A stretch of DNA of 64,000 bases from Fragilaria crotonensis (Eukaryota; Bacillariophyta; Fragilariophyceae; Fragilariales; Fragilariaceae). The notes under the pieces were generated by a model. It saw nothing but the letters and a program-made list of their open reading frames with translations. It did no database searches and was not told where the DNA came from. A program made the position numbers and the translations under genes. This document shows, one piece after another, positions 10,533-20,018 of this stretch (the first letter of the stretch is position 1; the number at the start of each line of letters is the position of its first letter). The stretch is from contig JAKSYS010000011.1 in NCBI GenBank assembly GCA_022925895.1, forward strand, positions 124,001-188,000. The letters are read 5' to 3'.

Positions 10533-11966
10533 ATGCTTTCATTGTCCCTTCGTAACTGCGCCATGGTTGCCGCACTTCTAGTATCCGTTTCTGCCAAGGC
10601 AACTCCCATCAGCAACCAAGATCTCGACATCAGCGAGGAAGGTCAACTCAACACCATTGAGGAACCCAACTTGCGTAGAGTCCAAACAAGTCGCATCGTC
10701 GGAGGAACCCAGGCTGCCATGGGAGAGTACCCTTACTTCGTCGAGTGGGAGCGCGGTTGTGGAGCTAGTCTCATCCATACTGACATTGTTCTCACCGCCG
10801 CCCATTGCAATGGTAGCAATCTCCCTACTGGGGTCATTGTGAGTGCCTATCAGACGGGCAAGGCCATCAACGGAGCTCAAGCTCGCACAGTTGTGGAGCT
10901 CGTCCAGCACCCCAACTACAACTCTCAAAGTAACGTGAATGACGTGATGATCATGAGACTCAATGCGCCTGTGACGGGAGTGACCCCCATCGCTCTGAAT
11001 GCCGATTCACAGCTTCCAGCCGCCAATGAGGTACTCACGGTGATAGGCTTTGGGGATCTTCAAAGCGGGAGTCAGACTTACCCAGATTTCCTCCAAGAAG
11101 TCAATGTTCCGGTCGTTGCTCATACCAAGTGCAACCAGCAGTACAGCGGAAGCATTGACCAGGCCACCATGTTCTGCGCAGGGTTCGACCAAGGTGGTAA
11201 GGATTCGTGCCAAGGTGACTCTGGTGGACCAATTGTAAGAATTGTCAATGGCGTTCACACCCAAGTCGGAGTCGTGTCCTGGGGTGACGGATGCGCGCTT
11301 GCTGGAAAGCCGGGAGTGTATGCCCGAACTAGTGTCCAGATGAAATGGATCCAGTCTGAGGTGTGCAAACTTACCAAAACCAACCCGAAGCCTGCATATT
11401 GTACTGGTACTCCCACTGGATCTCCAACCACGACATCCATCCCCGCAACGCCTACCAGATCTCCCACTCGAGCACCCACGCGAGCACCAACTCGAGCACC
11501 CACGCGAGCACCAACTCGAGCTGCCACTCGCCCTTCCCCTCGCCCTTCCACTCGCGCTCCAACACCAGCACCTACCCCATCCCCTACAGCTGGAAGTGGT
11601 AGTGGTTGCATTGATGATTCGACAGCTACCTTCGTTATTAACGGCAGGCAGAGAACCTGTGCATGGTTGGCCTCGACGGCATCAGCGCAAGCAGCCTACT
11701 GTGGATGGGACAGTGATCCAGACTATTATTGCCAGAAGACCTGCAACAGTTGCGCTTACTGGGGAGGAGCAAGGAGCAAGTCTGAAGATGTGTGCAAGGA
11801 CTCTGCAAACAAGTTCTGGGTCAATGACCGTCTTGGTTTCAAGACATGCGCATGGTTGGCAGCACAAGAAAGTTGGCAAAACAAGGTTTGCGGGTGGGAC
11901 AATGAACCTGATTTTGAGTGCCAGAGCACCTGCAATAGCTGCGAATACTGGCGTACAAAGGCGTAA
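10533..11966 (+). CDS. Secreted trypsin-like serine protease (S1A) with Pro/Thr/Arg linker and two six-cysteine repeats
   Basis: A 477-residue single exon. Residues 1-22 are a signal peptide, followed by a propeptide to R54 and the activation site R|IVGG (55-58). The catalytic triad is visible: H91 in TAAHC, D137 in NDVMI and S230 in GDSGGP. D224, six residues before the serine, is the specificity-pocket Asp of trypsin, so cleavage after Lys/Arg is expected. Residues about 292-355 form a linker of APTR/SPTR repeats, likely O-glycosylated or rigid. The tail has two homologous modules (about 359-408 and 421-471), each built as C-x-D-S...TCAWLA...CGWD...C-x-x-TCNSC, similar to ShKT-like domains and probably for binding. 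The enzyme is predicted to be secreted and proteolytically activated. ATG 10533 is chosen because it gives the signal peptide; an ATG at residue 11 would leave a weaker one. Confidence 0.92.
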   Translation: MLSLSLRNCAMVAALLVSVSAKATPISNQDLDISEEGQLNTIEEPNLRRVQTSRIVGGTQAAMGEYPYFVEWERGCGASLIHTDIVLTAAHCNGSNLPTGVIVSAYQTGKAINGAQARTVVELVQHPNYNSQSNVNDVMIMRLNAPVTGVTPIALNADSQLPAANEVLTVIGFGDLQSGSQTYPDFLQEVNVPVVAHTKCNQQYSGSIDQATMFCAGFDQGGKDSCQGDSGGPIVRIVNGVHTQVGVVSWGDGCALAGKPGVYARTSVQMKWIQSEVCKLTKTNPKPAYCTGTPTGSPTTTSIPATPTRSPTRAPTRAPTRAPTRAPTRAATRPSPRPSTRAPTPAPTPSPTAGSGSGCIDDSTATFVINGRQRTCAWLASTASAQAAYCGWDSDPDYYCQKTCNSCAYWGGARSKSEDVCKDSANKFWVNDRLGFKTCAWLAAQESWQNKVCGWDNEPDFECQSTCNSCEYWRTKA

Positions 11967-12312
11967 GGAGATGAGGATTGGTGACTATCTGAAGTCCAAA
12001 CCAATGAAAGTGAAGTTATAATGCGATCGCCCGTCGCTTGCTGTGTATTAAAGTATAATCAATGGCGCAACTGCAACACATCATGATTTTTTTTGTACTC
12101 GCCCAGTATTGTACGACTACTTTAGCTGGGCTCTTGTAGTACGGAGCACGGAAGTCCACGTACTACCGTAAATTGCGCCCATTAAGGGATGGCGGTGATT
12201 AAGAGATTTCGACGGAATTTTCACGGAATCTCATGTACATCCTAAATCACGCAATTTTGCAGTGATTAAGGGATGCTTATACAACGTTCTCGCATGGTGG
12301 CACACAGTGGCC

Positions 12313-13469
12313 ATGAGCATTCATCACCCAACTGGGATCACCGTGGAAATTGTTGGCATAGAAGCCAACAGCAATGGCCGATCATGTTATCAACATGATG
12401 TTTGTGGCACACTTGTTGAGGAAGATGTCGTTTTGAGGCTCAGAAAGGTGCAAATTCTCAACTGTGTTGGTAGAGAAGAAACCGCAATTGCCGCATATCA
12501 TGTATCCGATGGTATTGACCAGTGTCGCGTTGGATTTTTGCAGCGTCACTTTGTTGCTCACGCCAAAACATTTGATGGCGTTTTGGCGCAAGTGACAGAG
12601 GTATATTCACCTGAAAGCGACAGTCCGATCAAGCGAAAGAAGTGGCGACACAACATGGGCTGCTGTCTTGCAGCACTTATCTCTGATTTCCCGTCGGCGG
12701 CAAAACACATTCCCAGCAAGGCCACCTCTACTTTCTTGGCCAAAATTGCAAAAGGTGAAGAAGATGGTGCAGAAGAAATGGCGCTCCTTACTAATTGTTC
12801 GGAAGGAGACAAAGAAGATTTTGAGCATACTAATGACAGTCCAGGTGCATCCATTGATGCGTCGATGAGACGCAATGATGGAAATGTGACAGATTTAACA
12901 AACACAACAACGGGTGCACCGTCACAACAGTGTTGCACCCCTCCAGCTAAGGAGGCAAGTCAACCTGCAAAAAAAGGAGAGAAAATGCGGAAATCCAGCA
13001 TGAATTTTCACCGTCCAGGCATAGCACTTGTATTGTGGAGAAGATGGCGTCGGTGCCAAAAAATGTGGCTCCTCAGAGGAAAGGAGCACCCCTTGCTGCT
13101 GCTGTTGCAACAGCTACTACAACGGTCGCAGAAATCAACGAATTAACGCCATCCAGGCAAAGCACTCGTATTGCGGAGAAGACATTGGCTTCGGCGCCAA
13201 AAGATGCTGTGCTGTCTCCTCAGAGGAAACAAGCACCTATTGCTTCCGCTGCTGCTGCAGCAGCAGCCGCTACAACTCCTACAACAGCTGCTACTAGGGT
13301 GAGAAAGCCAGTGAAGAGGAAAAAGAAATTTGGATTGCCGGACAAGAAAAAGGTGCCAGTCGATGAATTAGAAGTCCGATATTTAAAGACCGGACACAAG
13401 GTGTACGTGTGTTTTAGTGATGATAGTGACGATGAAGATTACATTGCTGACAAGGATAGCGGTAGCTAG
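12313..13469 (+). CDS. Accessory ORF of the pogo-like element, unknown, basic C-terminus
   Basis: The plus-strand frame from ATG 12313 (MSIHHPTGITVEIVGIEANS) runs to about 12975. It continues in another phase from a PAKKRRENAEI reading to a stop at 13469; the change needs one base in an A7 run near 12970. The ORF start at 12262 is a GTG inside the subterminal repeat and less likely. The N-terminal ~120 residues look globular (CGTLVEEDVVLRLRKVQI, QCRVGFLQRHFVAHAKTFDG). The second half is disordered, with two copies of a PSRxST-x-I-x-EK motif, Ala/Thr runs, a basic cluster (RKPVKRKKKFGLPDKKK), then an acidic tail. This is consistent with a nuclear DNA- or chromatin-binding protein, but no family is recognised. 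It converges on the transposase with about 105 bp between stops. Confidence 0.6.
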
Positions 13470-13574
13470 CAAATGAGGAGGATGAAAGAAATGAGCGATG
13501 GTAAAAGCATAAACGTAAAATGTATCAGATAACTTTTACTACTACTCTACTACTACTCATTCTGTTTCTCGCTC

Positions 13575-14955
13575 TTATTCTGTGTCTGTGCTGTCTACGT
13601 CGCCTTCCTCATCTTCACTTTCCTCCTCACGACGTTCAATTTCGTCAAGGACAGCAGGTATGGCTTCCTCGGCATTCACAACTGCTGGCGGTCCTTCTGC
13701 TGCAGGCGCTTGCGGAAACCAGGAGTACTCGCCATGCCTCCAAGCATTCTTTATCATTTGTGAGGGCATGCTGTTTGTTGCAATCCGAGTCCACTCAATA
13801 ATGTTCTCTCTTGTCGGCGGAGATGTTGTACCATTCGCCAATCCTTCCGCTATCATCCACTCCTCCCACTGTTGTCTTATCCGGTTCTTAAACGGCTTAT
13901 TCACGCCAATGTCGACAGGCTGGCACAATGACGTACACCCCCCAGGAATGTGTTCGACCTCAACTCCTAAATCTTGTATCATACCGACTACTGATGCCAT
14001 CATGTGACAGCGGTACGAATCCAGAAACAAGATAGGAAGAATCCCAGCTGGCGCAGTCTCAATGTGTGGGCGAAGTACTTGCTCAACCCAAACAATCATG
14101 GCTTCCTCGTCCATCCAAGCATTTTGCTGACACAAATAAATCATGTCGTTTTCGTAGTTTGGAAATTCGCGTTGCACAATACGCCCATTTCGAGCACCCT
14201 TGAAAATAAGCAGTGGCTTGAGAATCTTGCCAGAAGCAGTGACCGTCATGGCAAATGTGGCACGTTTAGTGTCACCTGTTGACTTTCGAATATGTACTGT
14301 GCGCCTCCCCACAATTTCAAGCGTTTTTTTCGCATTGTAAGTAAATGGAATCGGTGTCTGATCCATATTCAGAATGAAGTCTTCGTGTCTGCCTCCTTCT
14401 TGTGACACCTTTGGACGGGCAACATTCTGAATGTAATCCAAGGCCTCAGCAGCAACCTGTGCTGGCGAACGTTGTGATTCATTAGTCCCAAGGCGAAAGA
14501 CGAGCCCCTGACTTCGGATGAACCTTCGGGCTGAGTGATATTGGGCATCCCTTGATTTCATATGAAATTGCTCAGACAATTGAGCAGCTCTAACTGCCAC
14601 CATGCGAACTGACACTGCCATTCCTTGCTCACGGAGTTCGAAGATAAATTGCAATAATTCTTGTTTGTGTGCGGTCAAACAAGAATCCTTTCCACGATGA
14701 ATGCATTTTGCCTTGATGTTGTTTTTCTTGGTTTCAAGCATTGCATCAATTTTTTTGCTTCCATGCCCAATGCATTCCAGAGGTTATGTTGAGGTCCTCA
14801 CATGCTTCACGACGCGTCATGCCATGCTGCTGCATCAAACGCTCCACTGTCCGAATGATTGCAGCCTTTTCCTGGATTGTGAACCTCCTCCGTCCTTTCC
14901 GATATGCCCCTTTATTGACGGGTTCACCATTGTCATCTTCACTGTCTGAAGTCAT
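13575..14955 (-). CDS. Pogo/Tigger-type transposase (DDE_1) with CENP-B-like DNA-binding region
   Basis: The N-terminal frame (14955-14746, 69 residues) has a helix-turn-helix of pogo type (FTIQEKAAIIRTVERLMQQH, ACEDLNIT). The main frame (from ILE-Asp-Ala before 14741 to 13575, 388 residues plus) has a second helical DNA-binding part and the catalytic core. Using ATG 14741 as residue 1, the acidic triad is D127 in NMDQTP, D241 in FLDSYRCH and D277 in QPVDIGVNKPFK, the DDxD arrangement of the pogo branch. GGCTSLCQPVD is a family signature. The two frames join over an A7 run (GCAAAAAAATTG) where one base is out of phase; this is either a real mutation, a sequencing error or a slippage site. Otherwise the gene looks whole. 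It cuts and pastes the element at TA sites in the nucleus. Confidence 0.88.
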
Positions 14956-15346
14956 GGTTTCTTGTTAAGAAGGTAACAACAATGTTGAGTGAATATCAAT
15001 GAACCAGCAGTGATAATGAGTGAGCGCGCCATTTGTTCTGAACTTCAAGAATATGCTACAGTAGTAGTTGACTACTCCTACTGTCAGGAATCTTGTACAT
15101 CCTAAAAATAAAAAATTGCGGTGATTAAGAGATTTCGAAAGTGATTTATGTACATTCCCCATCCCTTAATAGGCGCAATTTACGGTAGTCACTCGTACTG
15201 TAGTACTAGTACCAGTACTAGTAGTATCAGCCAAAGTGCGTAGATCTGAGTATATACTCCGAATTGAAGCACATTTCGGACTTGCGCTTGAAATACGTGT
15301 ATGTGCATCCACCTGGTGAACGTATGTCATAAACATTCGGAGCAAA

Positions 15347-16513
15347 ATGTCGCCCTTCCGATGTTTCGTATCGGCCGTCGTGCTATCTTGCTTGTATGCA
15401 TACAATGCAAATGGATTGTCGATTGGCCCTGTTACCAAAGGGCTTCAAGTGACTGGAGCATCCCTCATTCCGTTCGTAGAGACGAAGGATCGCATCTCGT
15501 TGATACGCGCCACAACGCGTCGAGCTGCTGTAATTGGCCTGGCGGGTCTGTTGACTGTTCCGAGCTTGGCTTCTGCAGCAGTTACTGACGAGACGGAATC
15601 CTACGCCAACACCGGCTTTGATTCATCCTATCGCGATCTCAAGACTGACGACAGTTTTGAACGATTCGCTCAACGGCAAGCCGCTGTGACGCCCTCTGAC
15701 GAGGTCACAATTTCCGTTCCAAAGAGCCAATTGTCGAAAGGACTGGGTTTGGAGCTCGGACAAGTGGAGTTTAGAACCAATACCAGAGTGTTTGTTAAAT
15801 CCATTGTGGACGGAGGGCTTGCAGATGTGTTGGGAATTCGAAAGGGATTTGTATTTGTGAGTATCAACGGGGACAGTACTGAGCGTACCAATGCTCAAGG
15901 GGTTGCCATCATGGTATCTCAGGCTACCAAGAACACCCCCGCGGATGGTGCCGTGGAGCTGCGTTTCCGCGATCCGTCCGCTTTTAGAGAGCAACTACTA
16001 GCCAATGTAGGCAACAAAGGAGACGTGACAACGCAAGTCGCGCCTGCTGGAGACACGACGCAGCGAAATGCCGATGGGTCCGTGCAGCGCGGACAGGCAG
16101 TGACAGCACAAGAAAATCAGCGACTAACAGTGACCCAGCTCTTGCCTCCCAAACTTTGCAATCGTGGTGCAACCACTGATGACTTGCTCGAGATATCTTA
16201 CCTCGGGACCGTTGTAGACACAGGAGCTGTCTTCGATGGATCTGCGATCAAGATCAACGGAGAGGCCGTTCCTGGACGAGGAAATGACGTGACCCTTTAT
16301 TTCGTCCTTGGGAAACAGCCGTTTGGTCAGTTTCCACCTGGCTGGGACGTGGGACTCGAAGGGATGTGTGTAGGAGAGAGGAGGAGACTCATCATACCTC
16401 CGGTTTTGGCTTACGGCAGCACAGGAGTTCCGAGGAGGGGCATCCCCCCTGATGCCACACTGCAGTACGACATCACGTTGATCTCCATCAATGGTCTTGC
16501 GACGCCGCAGTGA
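15347..16513 (+). CDS. FKBP-type peptidyl-prolyl cis-trans isomerase, predicted thylakoid lumen
   Basis: A 388-residue single exon. Residues 1-23 form a signal peptide for the diatom plastid route, and about 57-77 form a second targeting segment with a twin arginine (TRRAAVIGLAGLLTVPSLASA) ending in an ASA cleavage site, as in Tat-type lumen proteins. Residues about 120-208 look like a PDZ-like ligand-binding fold (GLGLELGQVEF, VFVKSIVDGGLADVLGI). Residues about 273-382 are an FKBP domain: LLEISYLGTVVDTGAVFDGS, GWDVGLEGMCVGERRRLIIP, AYGSTGVPRRGIPPDATLQY, with most ligand-pocket residues present. The predicted role is prolyl isomerisation or chaperoning of lumen proteins. The pogo-like transposon ends 159 bp upstream. 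The FKBP call is secure; the PDZ call is moderate. Confidence 0.9.
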   Translation: MSPFRCFVSAVVLSCLYAYNANGLSIGPVTKGLQVTGASLIPFVETKDRISLIRATTRRAAVIGLAGLLTVPSLASAAVTDETESYANTGFDSSYRDLKTDDSFERFAQRQAAVTPSDEVTISVPKSQLSKGLGLELGQVEFRTNTRVFVKSIVDGGLADVLGIRKGFVFVSINGDSTERTNAQGVAIMVSQATKNTPADGAVELRFRDPSAFREQLLANVGNKGDVTTQVAPAGDTTQRNADGSVQRGQAVTAQENQRLTVTQLLPPKLCNRGATTDDLLEISYLGTVVDTGAVFDGSAIKINGEAVPGRGNDVTLYFVLGKQPFGQFPPGWDVGLEGMCVGERRRLIIPPVLAYGSTGVPRRGIPPDATLQYDITLISINGLATPQ

Positions 16514-16849
16514 TCGGTCGTCCGCTGGGAGTGAGGCTTGATCTCGTAGGAAGAAAAGGATGTTATTCTCGGGCTCTCGACTGCCGAGTTGTGCTGCACA
16601 GGTTATGACTTTGATGACAACACTATATCGAATAACTACGTGATTGTTTTCGAATTATCTTGGACCGGAAGTGATTTACAAATGCCGAATGAGTATATGA
16701 TTTGTAACTGGGGTTGGGCTCTGTCCACTATACGCCCCGATGACTAATATTCTTACCGTGCATCTATAGACCTTTGCAACTGTGGTAAGTTCCGTAGTTC
16801 GTTGCGTTGAGGTTCGACTTCCTTGTCCACACTTACCAACCAAACATCT

Positions 16850-17690
16850 GTCAGGGATACTGGGATGTCGCAGTGCCCGCGGATGAAGTGTGCCAAGGAG
16901 TCCGCTACATGGGCTTGCCATAGAGGCCTTTCTTGGGATTCTATTCACCTCTGTGTGTGGCGCGATTTTCTATTCAAAGATCGTGCGGCTGCATACTCAG
17001 GCTCATGTTCCCTTTAGCAGTGCCATTTGTCTTCATTATGGTAGCGGGATTACGGACCCGGTGTTTGATGTCGTTCGTTCAGACAAGCCGAAGGAGCACT
17101 TGAGTTGCATCGAAAAAGATGCTGTTACTAACTTTCCGATCATCGAATTGCGATGTTTGAACGATCGTGCTACGGCTGGTGGAGGAGAGATAGTAGGTGC
17201 TAGTCTCAAGTGTATCGTCAATTCGCTTGAAGAAGTAAGAGAAAGCGAGCAAGACGGTGACCGCAGCGGAGATGTGCTACGAGGGAGTCCATCTAATGGT
17301 GATTCCCATGTTGTAATGAAGAGACTGATCACATCGAAATTCTCCCTTTCTCCTGATACGCATCCCTACTTATCCTCAGGAATCTGGTTTATTCGTCATG
17401 TGCTGGATCATGAATCTCCTCTGCTAACTGTTTCAGTTTAGGAACGGATTGCTGCGCTGGGAGGATGACCTGCAGTCCTGAATTCCCCAGCAAAGATTCG
17501 AGGAACTTTGAATCAAAATGTGAGAGACATTATCATCACCTTCACAGGGACTTCGAACTTGACAGCAGATCGAGTTTTTCTGAATCAAAGATACACACTT
17601 TCTGACATTTACTGTACATTCCCGAAGAGTTAGTCGACATCCATTTCGGAATCAGCTTTCGACTTTTCAGTCATAATTGCTACGTGAAAA
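16850..17690 (+). pseudogene. Inward-rectifier-type potassium channel (IRK/Kir family) pseudogene
   Basis: Frames on the plus strand match the second membrane helix and cytoplasmic domain of Kir-like channels: DEVCQGVRYMGL then, after a one-base break near 16920, AIEAFLGILFTSVCGAIFYS, SKIVRLHTQAHVPFSSAICL, PIIELRCLND, GGEIVGASLK, SLSPDTHPYLSSGIWFIRHV and LDHESPLL. The same frame meets TAG at 17439-17441 and TGA at 17466-17468, yet continues as family sequence (AKIRGTLNQNVRDIIITFTG, TSNLTADRVFLNQRYTLSDI). After a further frame break near 17630 it reads VDIHFGISFRLFSHN. The first helix and the pore loop with its selectivity filter are not found. With two stops and at least two frame breaks it cannot make a channel. 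Confidence 0.8.
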
Positions 17691-17863
17691 TCGTAATGAC
17701 CAACATTAGAATGACATTCAATTGCAAATCTGGAACAATAAAACGTGAGAGCACTGCGTTGGCTACATGGCTGGGGGCTGGTTAAACGCCCAACAAGATG
17801 GTCAAGAGGCGAGGTGGCTGAACAACAATCATGATGATATGCTATAGCTTTAAGTAGGACGGC

Positions 17864-18120
17864 TTATTCCAGTGCCCCGCGGTCCGCGGGACTAGTGGAA
17901 CAATATATTCCAGTGCCCCGCGGTCCGCTGTGGGCGGTACCAGTACCGCCGCTGTCAGTCCATTTCCGCGGGGCTAGGTCTACCACAAAATATTCCAGTG
18001 CCCCGCGGTCTGCGGTGCTACAGTACCAGGTACAACAGTCGCAGTCCATTTCCGCGGGGCTACTGGAACAATATATTCCAGTGCCCCGCGGGCCGCGGGC
18101 CGCGGTGCCGCGGGCTGCGG
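17864..18120. repeat. GC-rich repeat cluster with direct and inverted CCCCGCGG units
   Basis: The unit ATATTCCAGTGCCCCGCGG occurs four times, starting near 17864 (first copy with TTATTCC), 17905, 17990 and 18073. CAGTCCATTTCCGCGGGGCT occurs twice in between in the opposite sense, so the cluster can fold into nested hairpins. It stands out sharply from the surrounding AT-richer DNA. It resembles a foldback or satellite-like cluster. No coding role is supported. Confidence 0.75.
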
Positions 18121-19006
18121 TTCAAGTACCAGTACAAGTACCGGAACCCAGGTCCGAGGCATACAAGGTACTTGTGCTACTGCAAGTACTCGTATGAATT
18201 CATTTTGGTGTCGCATGGCCCAGATGCGGCACAGACACAAATAGTCGCATACTTCAAGGCGTACTAAATACTCGTAGTAGAGTCAAGGACCAGTACTAGT
18301 ACTGGAGGAGCGAGTGCGGAACAGATTTTTCTCCCGGCTGGGGGACAGACATTCATTGGACTATACAACGAGTCAACGAGTACTACTACCGGTACAGTAG
18401 TAGAGAGTACTTGTAGAGGTACGAGTACCCATTACCCATGTGTGATTGACAAGTGACAAAAGGGACAGCAATTCAAGGCAAGGCGCCATGGTTCAGTCTT
18501 GCATTGCACAAGCCCGATAGACTTCTGAATCTTCAAAAGTGACTCCATCGGTGCGGATGCGACTGTGCCGTAGGGTGCGACACCCGTTTCTAGTCTTGCG
18601 TTCTGTGACTGAAAGTTCTCCACGATCGTATAAAGCTCAGGGACATCAATGATTTCATTATAATTAGCGACATCCACGATTCGTGATTCAAATCCTCAAT
18701 TAAATCGGTCGAAATGAGACACTCCCGGTTTTGCCGCCAGCATGATCAAAAGTGGCCATTCCTCAACCAGTACCAGCATCCCTGCCGATCCGACAAAAGA
18801 GCCTCATACGTCATACGTCATATGCATAGGATCACCAGCATCTGATTCCGATTCGACTGTGATTGAAGACTACATGTGTTTGGGTGTTTGGGAACGACAA
18901 AGTCCGATACCTCCATGGATCGTCTGATGTTTGCTGCATTCACAATTATTATTTTATTACGACGGTAGAACTCATCTACATTCCGGTGGCAACCGTCGAC
19001 CTGACA
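18121..19006. other. Intergenic, GTAC-rich, no gene
   Basis: From about 18120 to 18430 the DNA is dense in GTAC, AGTACT and ACCGGTAC words. The minus frame 18432-18677 is short and unsupported. Nothing else was recognised before the basic-protein gene. Confidence 0.4.
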
Positions 19007-19669
19007 ATGAAGCGCAAAGCCCGTGTAGATGTACAGATAGCCTTTGTGCCCCTCATTCCAGAAGGCCACACGGAGGAGTATTGGTGGCCTGCCTTGGTGT
19101 ACTCGTCGTACGCTCACGCCATGGCTGAACGTCGTGGCACACTTTCTTCTTGGACAACGGAAGTATTGGTCCTCAAGCACCTTGCTGAGCACAAAAGAAA
19201 CTACGGCCCAGGATCCAGTGGACCACCAAGCTCGGCGGCGATTGCTCAATTCTTGGGTTTTGACGACAAATGGTCGGAATTCACACAACATCGAGATGCA
19301 TTTGCGTTTGTAAGAACGGCGGTTGTCCAGAAAATAAAAATGCCTTCTCAATGCTTGCATGCTTTCAATTTGGCGCTTGAGCAAGCGGAAGGCTTGGCTG
19401 AATGTGATGCAACCGATACAACTCAAATTGCTAGTGTCTTGAAGAACACAACGTTTGTTGATCCCAATATGCAACAGCAAACCGCTGCGAGTGAGGAAAC
19501 GACTCGTGCAACTCCCACACCTGTTCCTCGCCAGAAATGCGCCGCTTCGGGTCCAACGCAAGGTTTGGGACGGAAAAAGCAAGCCCCCAAGAAAGAACAT
19601 CATTCAACCTGTATCAAAAAGGACAAACACAAAAGGCGCGCCCAGCTTCCCAAGAGAAAGGCTCCTTAG
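19007..19669 (+). CDS. Unknown protein with aromatic YWWPALVY motif and Lys-rich tail
   Basis: The open frame extends from 18863, but the first codon there is TTG; the first good ATG is 19007, giving 220 residues. The N-terminal half appears folded: VDVQIAFVPLIPEG, EYWWPALVYSS, LSSWTTEVLVLKHLAEHKRN, AIAQFLGFDDKWSEFTQHRD. The tail is low-complexity and strongly basic (KKQAPKKEHHST, KKDKHKRRAQLPKRKAP), suggesting nuclear or nucleic-acid binding. W-W-P-A is reminiscent of a PWWP chromatin-reader fold, but that is only a hint. The opposite-strand frame (18818-19603) is also open but has less protein-like composition. No neighbours are informative. Confidence 0.5.
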   Translation: MKRKARVDVQIAFVPLIPEGHTEEYWWPALVYSSYAHAMAERRGTLSSWTTEVLVLKHLAEHKRNYGPGSSGPPSSAAIAQFLGFDDKWSEFTQHRDAFAFVRTAVVQKIKMPSQCLHAFNLALEQAEGLAECDATDTTQIASVLKNTTFVDPNMQQQTAASEETTRATPTPVPRQKCAASGPTQGLGRKKQAPKKEHHSTCIKKDKHKRRAQLPKRKAP

Positions 19670-19885
19670 CAGGTCATCAAACATCGCACATCGATCGGCG
19701 TCATCTTTGGCAACATCAACTGCCGGTAGACAAGAGCTCCAACAAAATATTTCTTTGGACCATCCGACACTCCATTTCCGCAGACGTATCAGAATAGAAT
19801 ATTCCCGCCCTCCGTCACTTCATTGTATTCCAGCCGTATGCACATGTTGGACCTCACTCATAATAAACCATCATTCATCTTCAGT

Positions 19886-20018
19886 TCTATTACTTCCGCA
19901 TTACTATGTACGTGCACCTCATCGATAGTTTTCACAACACCGAGGCTCATCTCTATTACTTCCGCATTTACTATGTACGTGCACCTCATCGATAGTTTTC
20001 ACAACACCGAGGCTCATC
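19886..20018. repeat. Two-copy tandem repeat, 66-67 bp
   Basis: 19886-19950 and 19952-20018 are nearly identical (TCTATTACTTCCGCA to CACCGAGGCTCATC), differing mainly by one T. The near identity implies a very recent duplication. Confidence 0.85.

Larger units (their letters stand above)
12164..15187. mobile_element. Pogo-like (Tc1/mariner superfamily) DNA transposon with terminal inverted repeats
   Basis: Left end 12164 and right end 15187 are bounded by TA. The left end reads TACCGTAAATTGCGCCCATT and the right end, reverse complemented, TACCGTAAATTGCGCCTATT; the match continues through AAGGGATGG. Inside each end lie further shared words in direct orientation (TGTACATCCTAAA and GCGGTGATTAAGAGATTTCG), giving complex subterminal repeats. 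The element carries a minus-strand transposase and a convergent plus-strand accessory gene. The near-identical ends and nearly intact genes suggest recent insertion. It sits 197 bp after the trypsin stop and 159 bp before the FKBP start, so it has probably displaced the FKBP promoter region. Confidence 0.88.

Noticed and set aside
11255-11611. Minus-strand frame rich in VGARVGAR
   Set aside because: Reverse of the APTR linker of the trypsin gene, which has full catalytic motifs.
16800-16820. GGTTCGACTTCC, resembling a tRNA B-box
   Set aside because: The flanks do not pair into a T-stem and no A-box lies at the right distance.
18680-18700. GATTCAAATCC, a tRNA T-loop-like word
   Set aside because: No matching acceptor stem, D-arm or anticodon arm upstream, and an isolated word is expected by chance.
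18818-19603. Minus-strand frame of 261 residues
   Set aside because: Overlaps the plus-strand basic protein; composition is irregular (Cys, Arg and Trp-rich) and lacks domain-like blocks.
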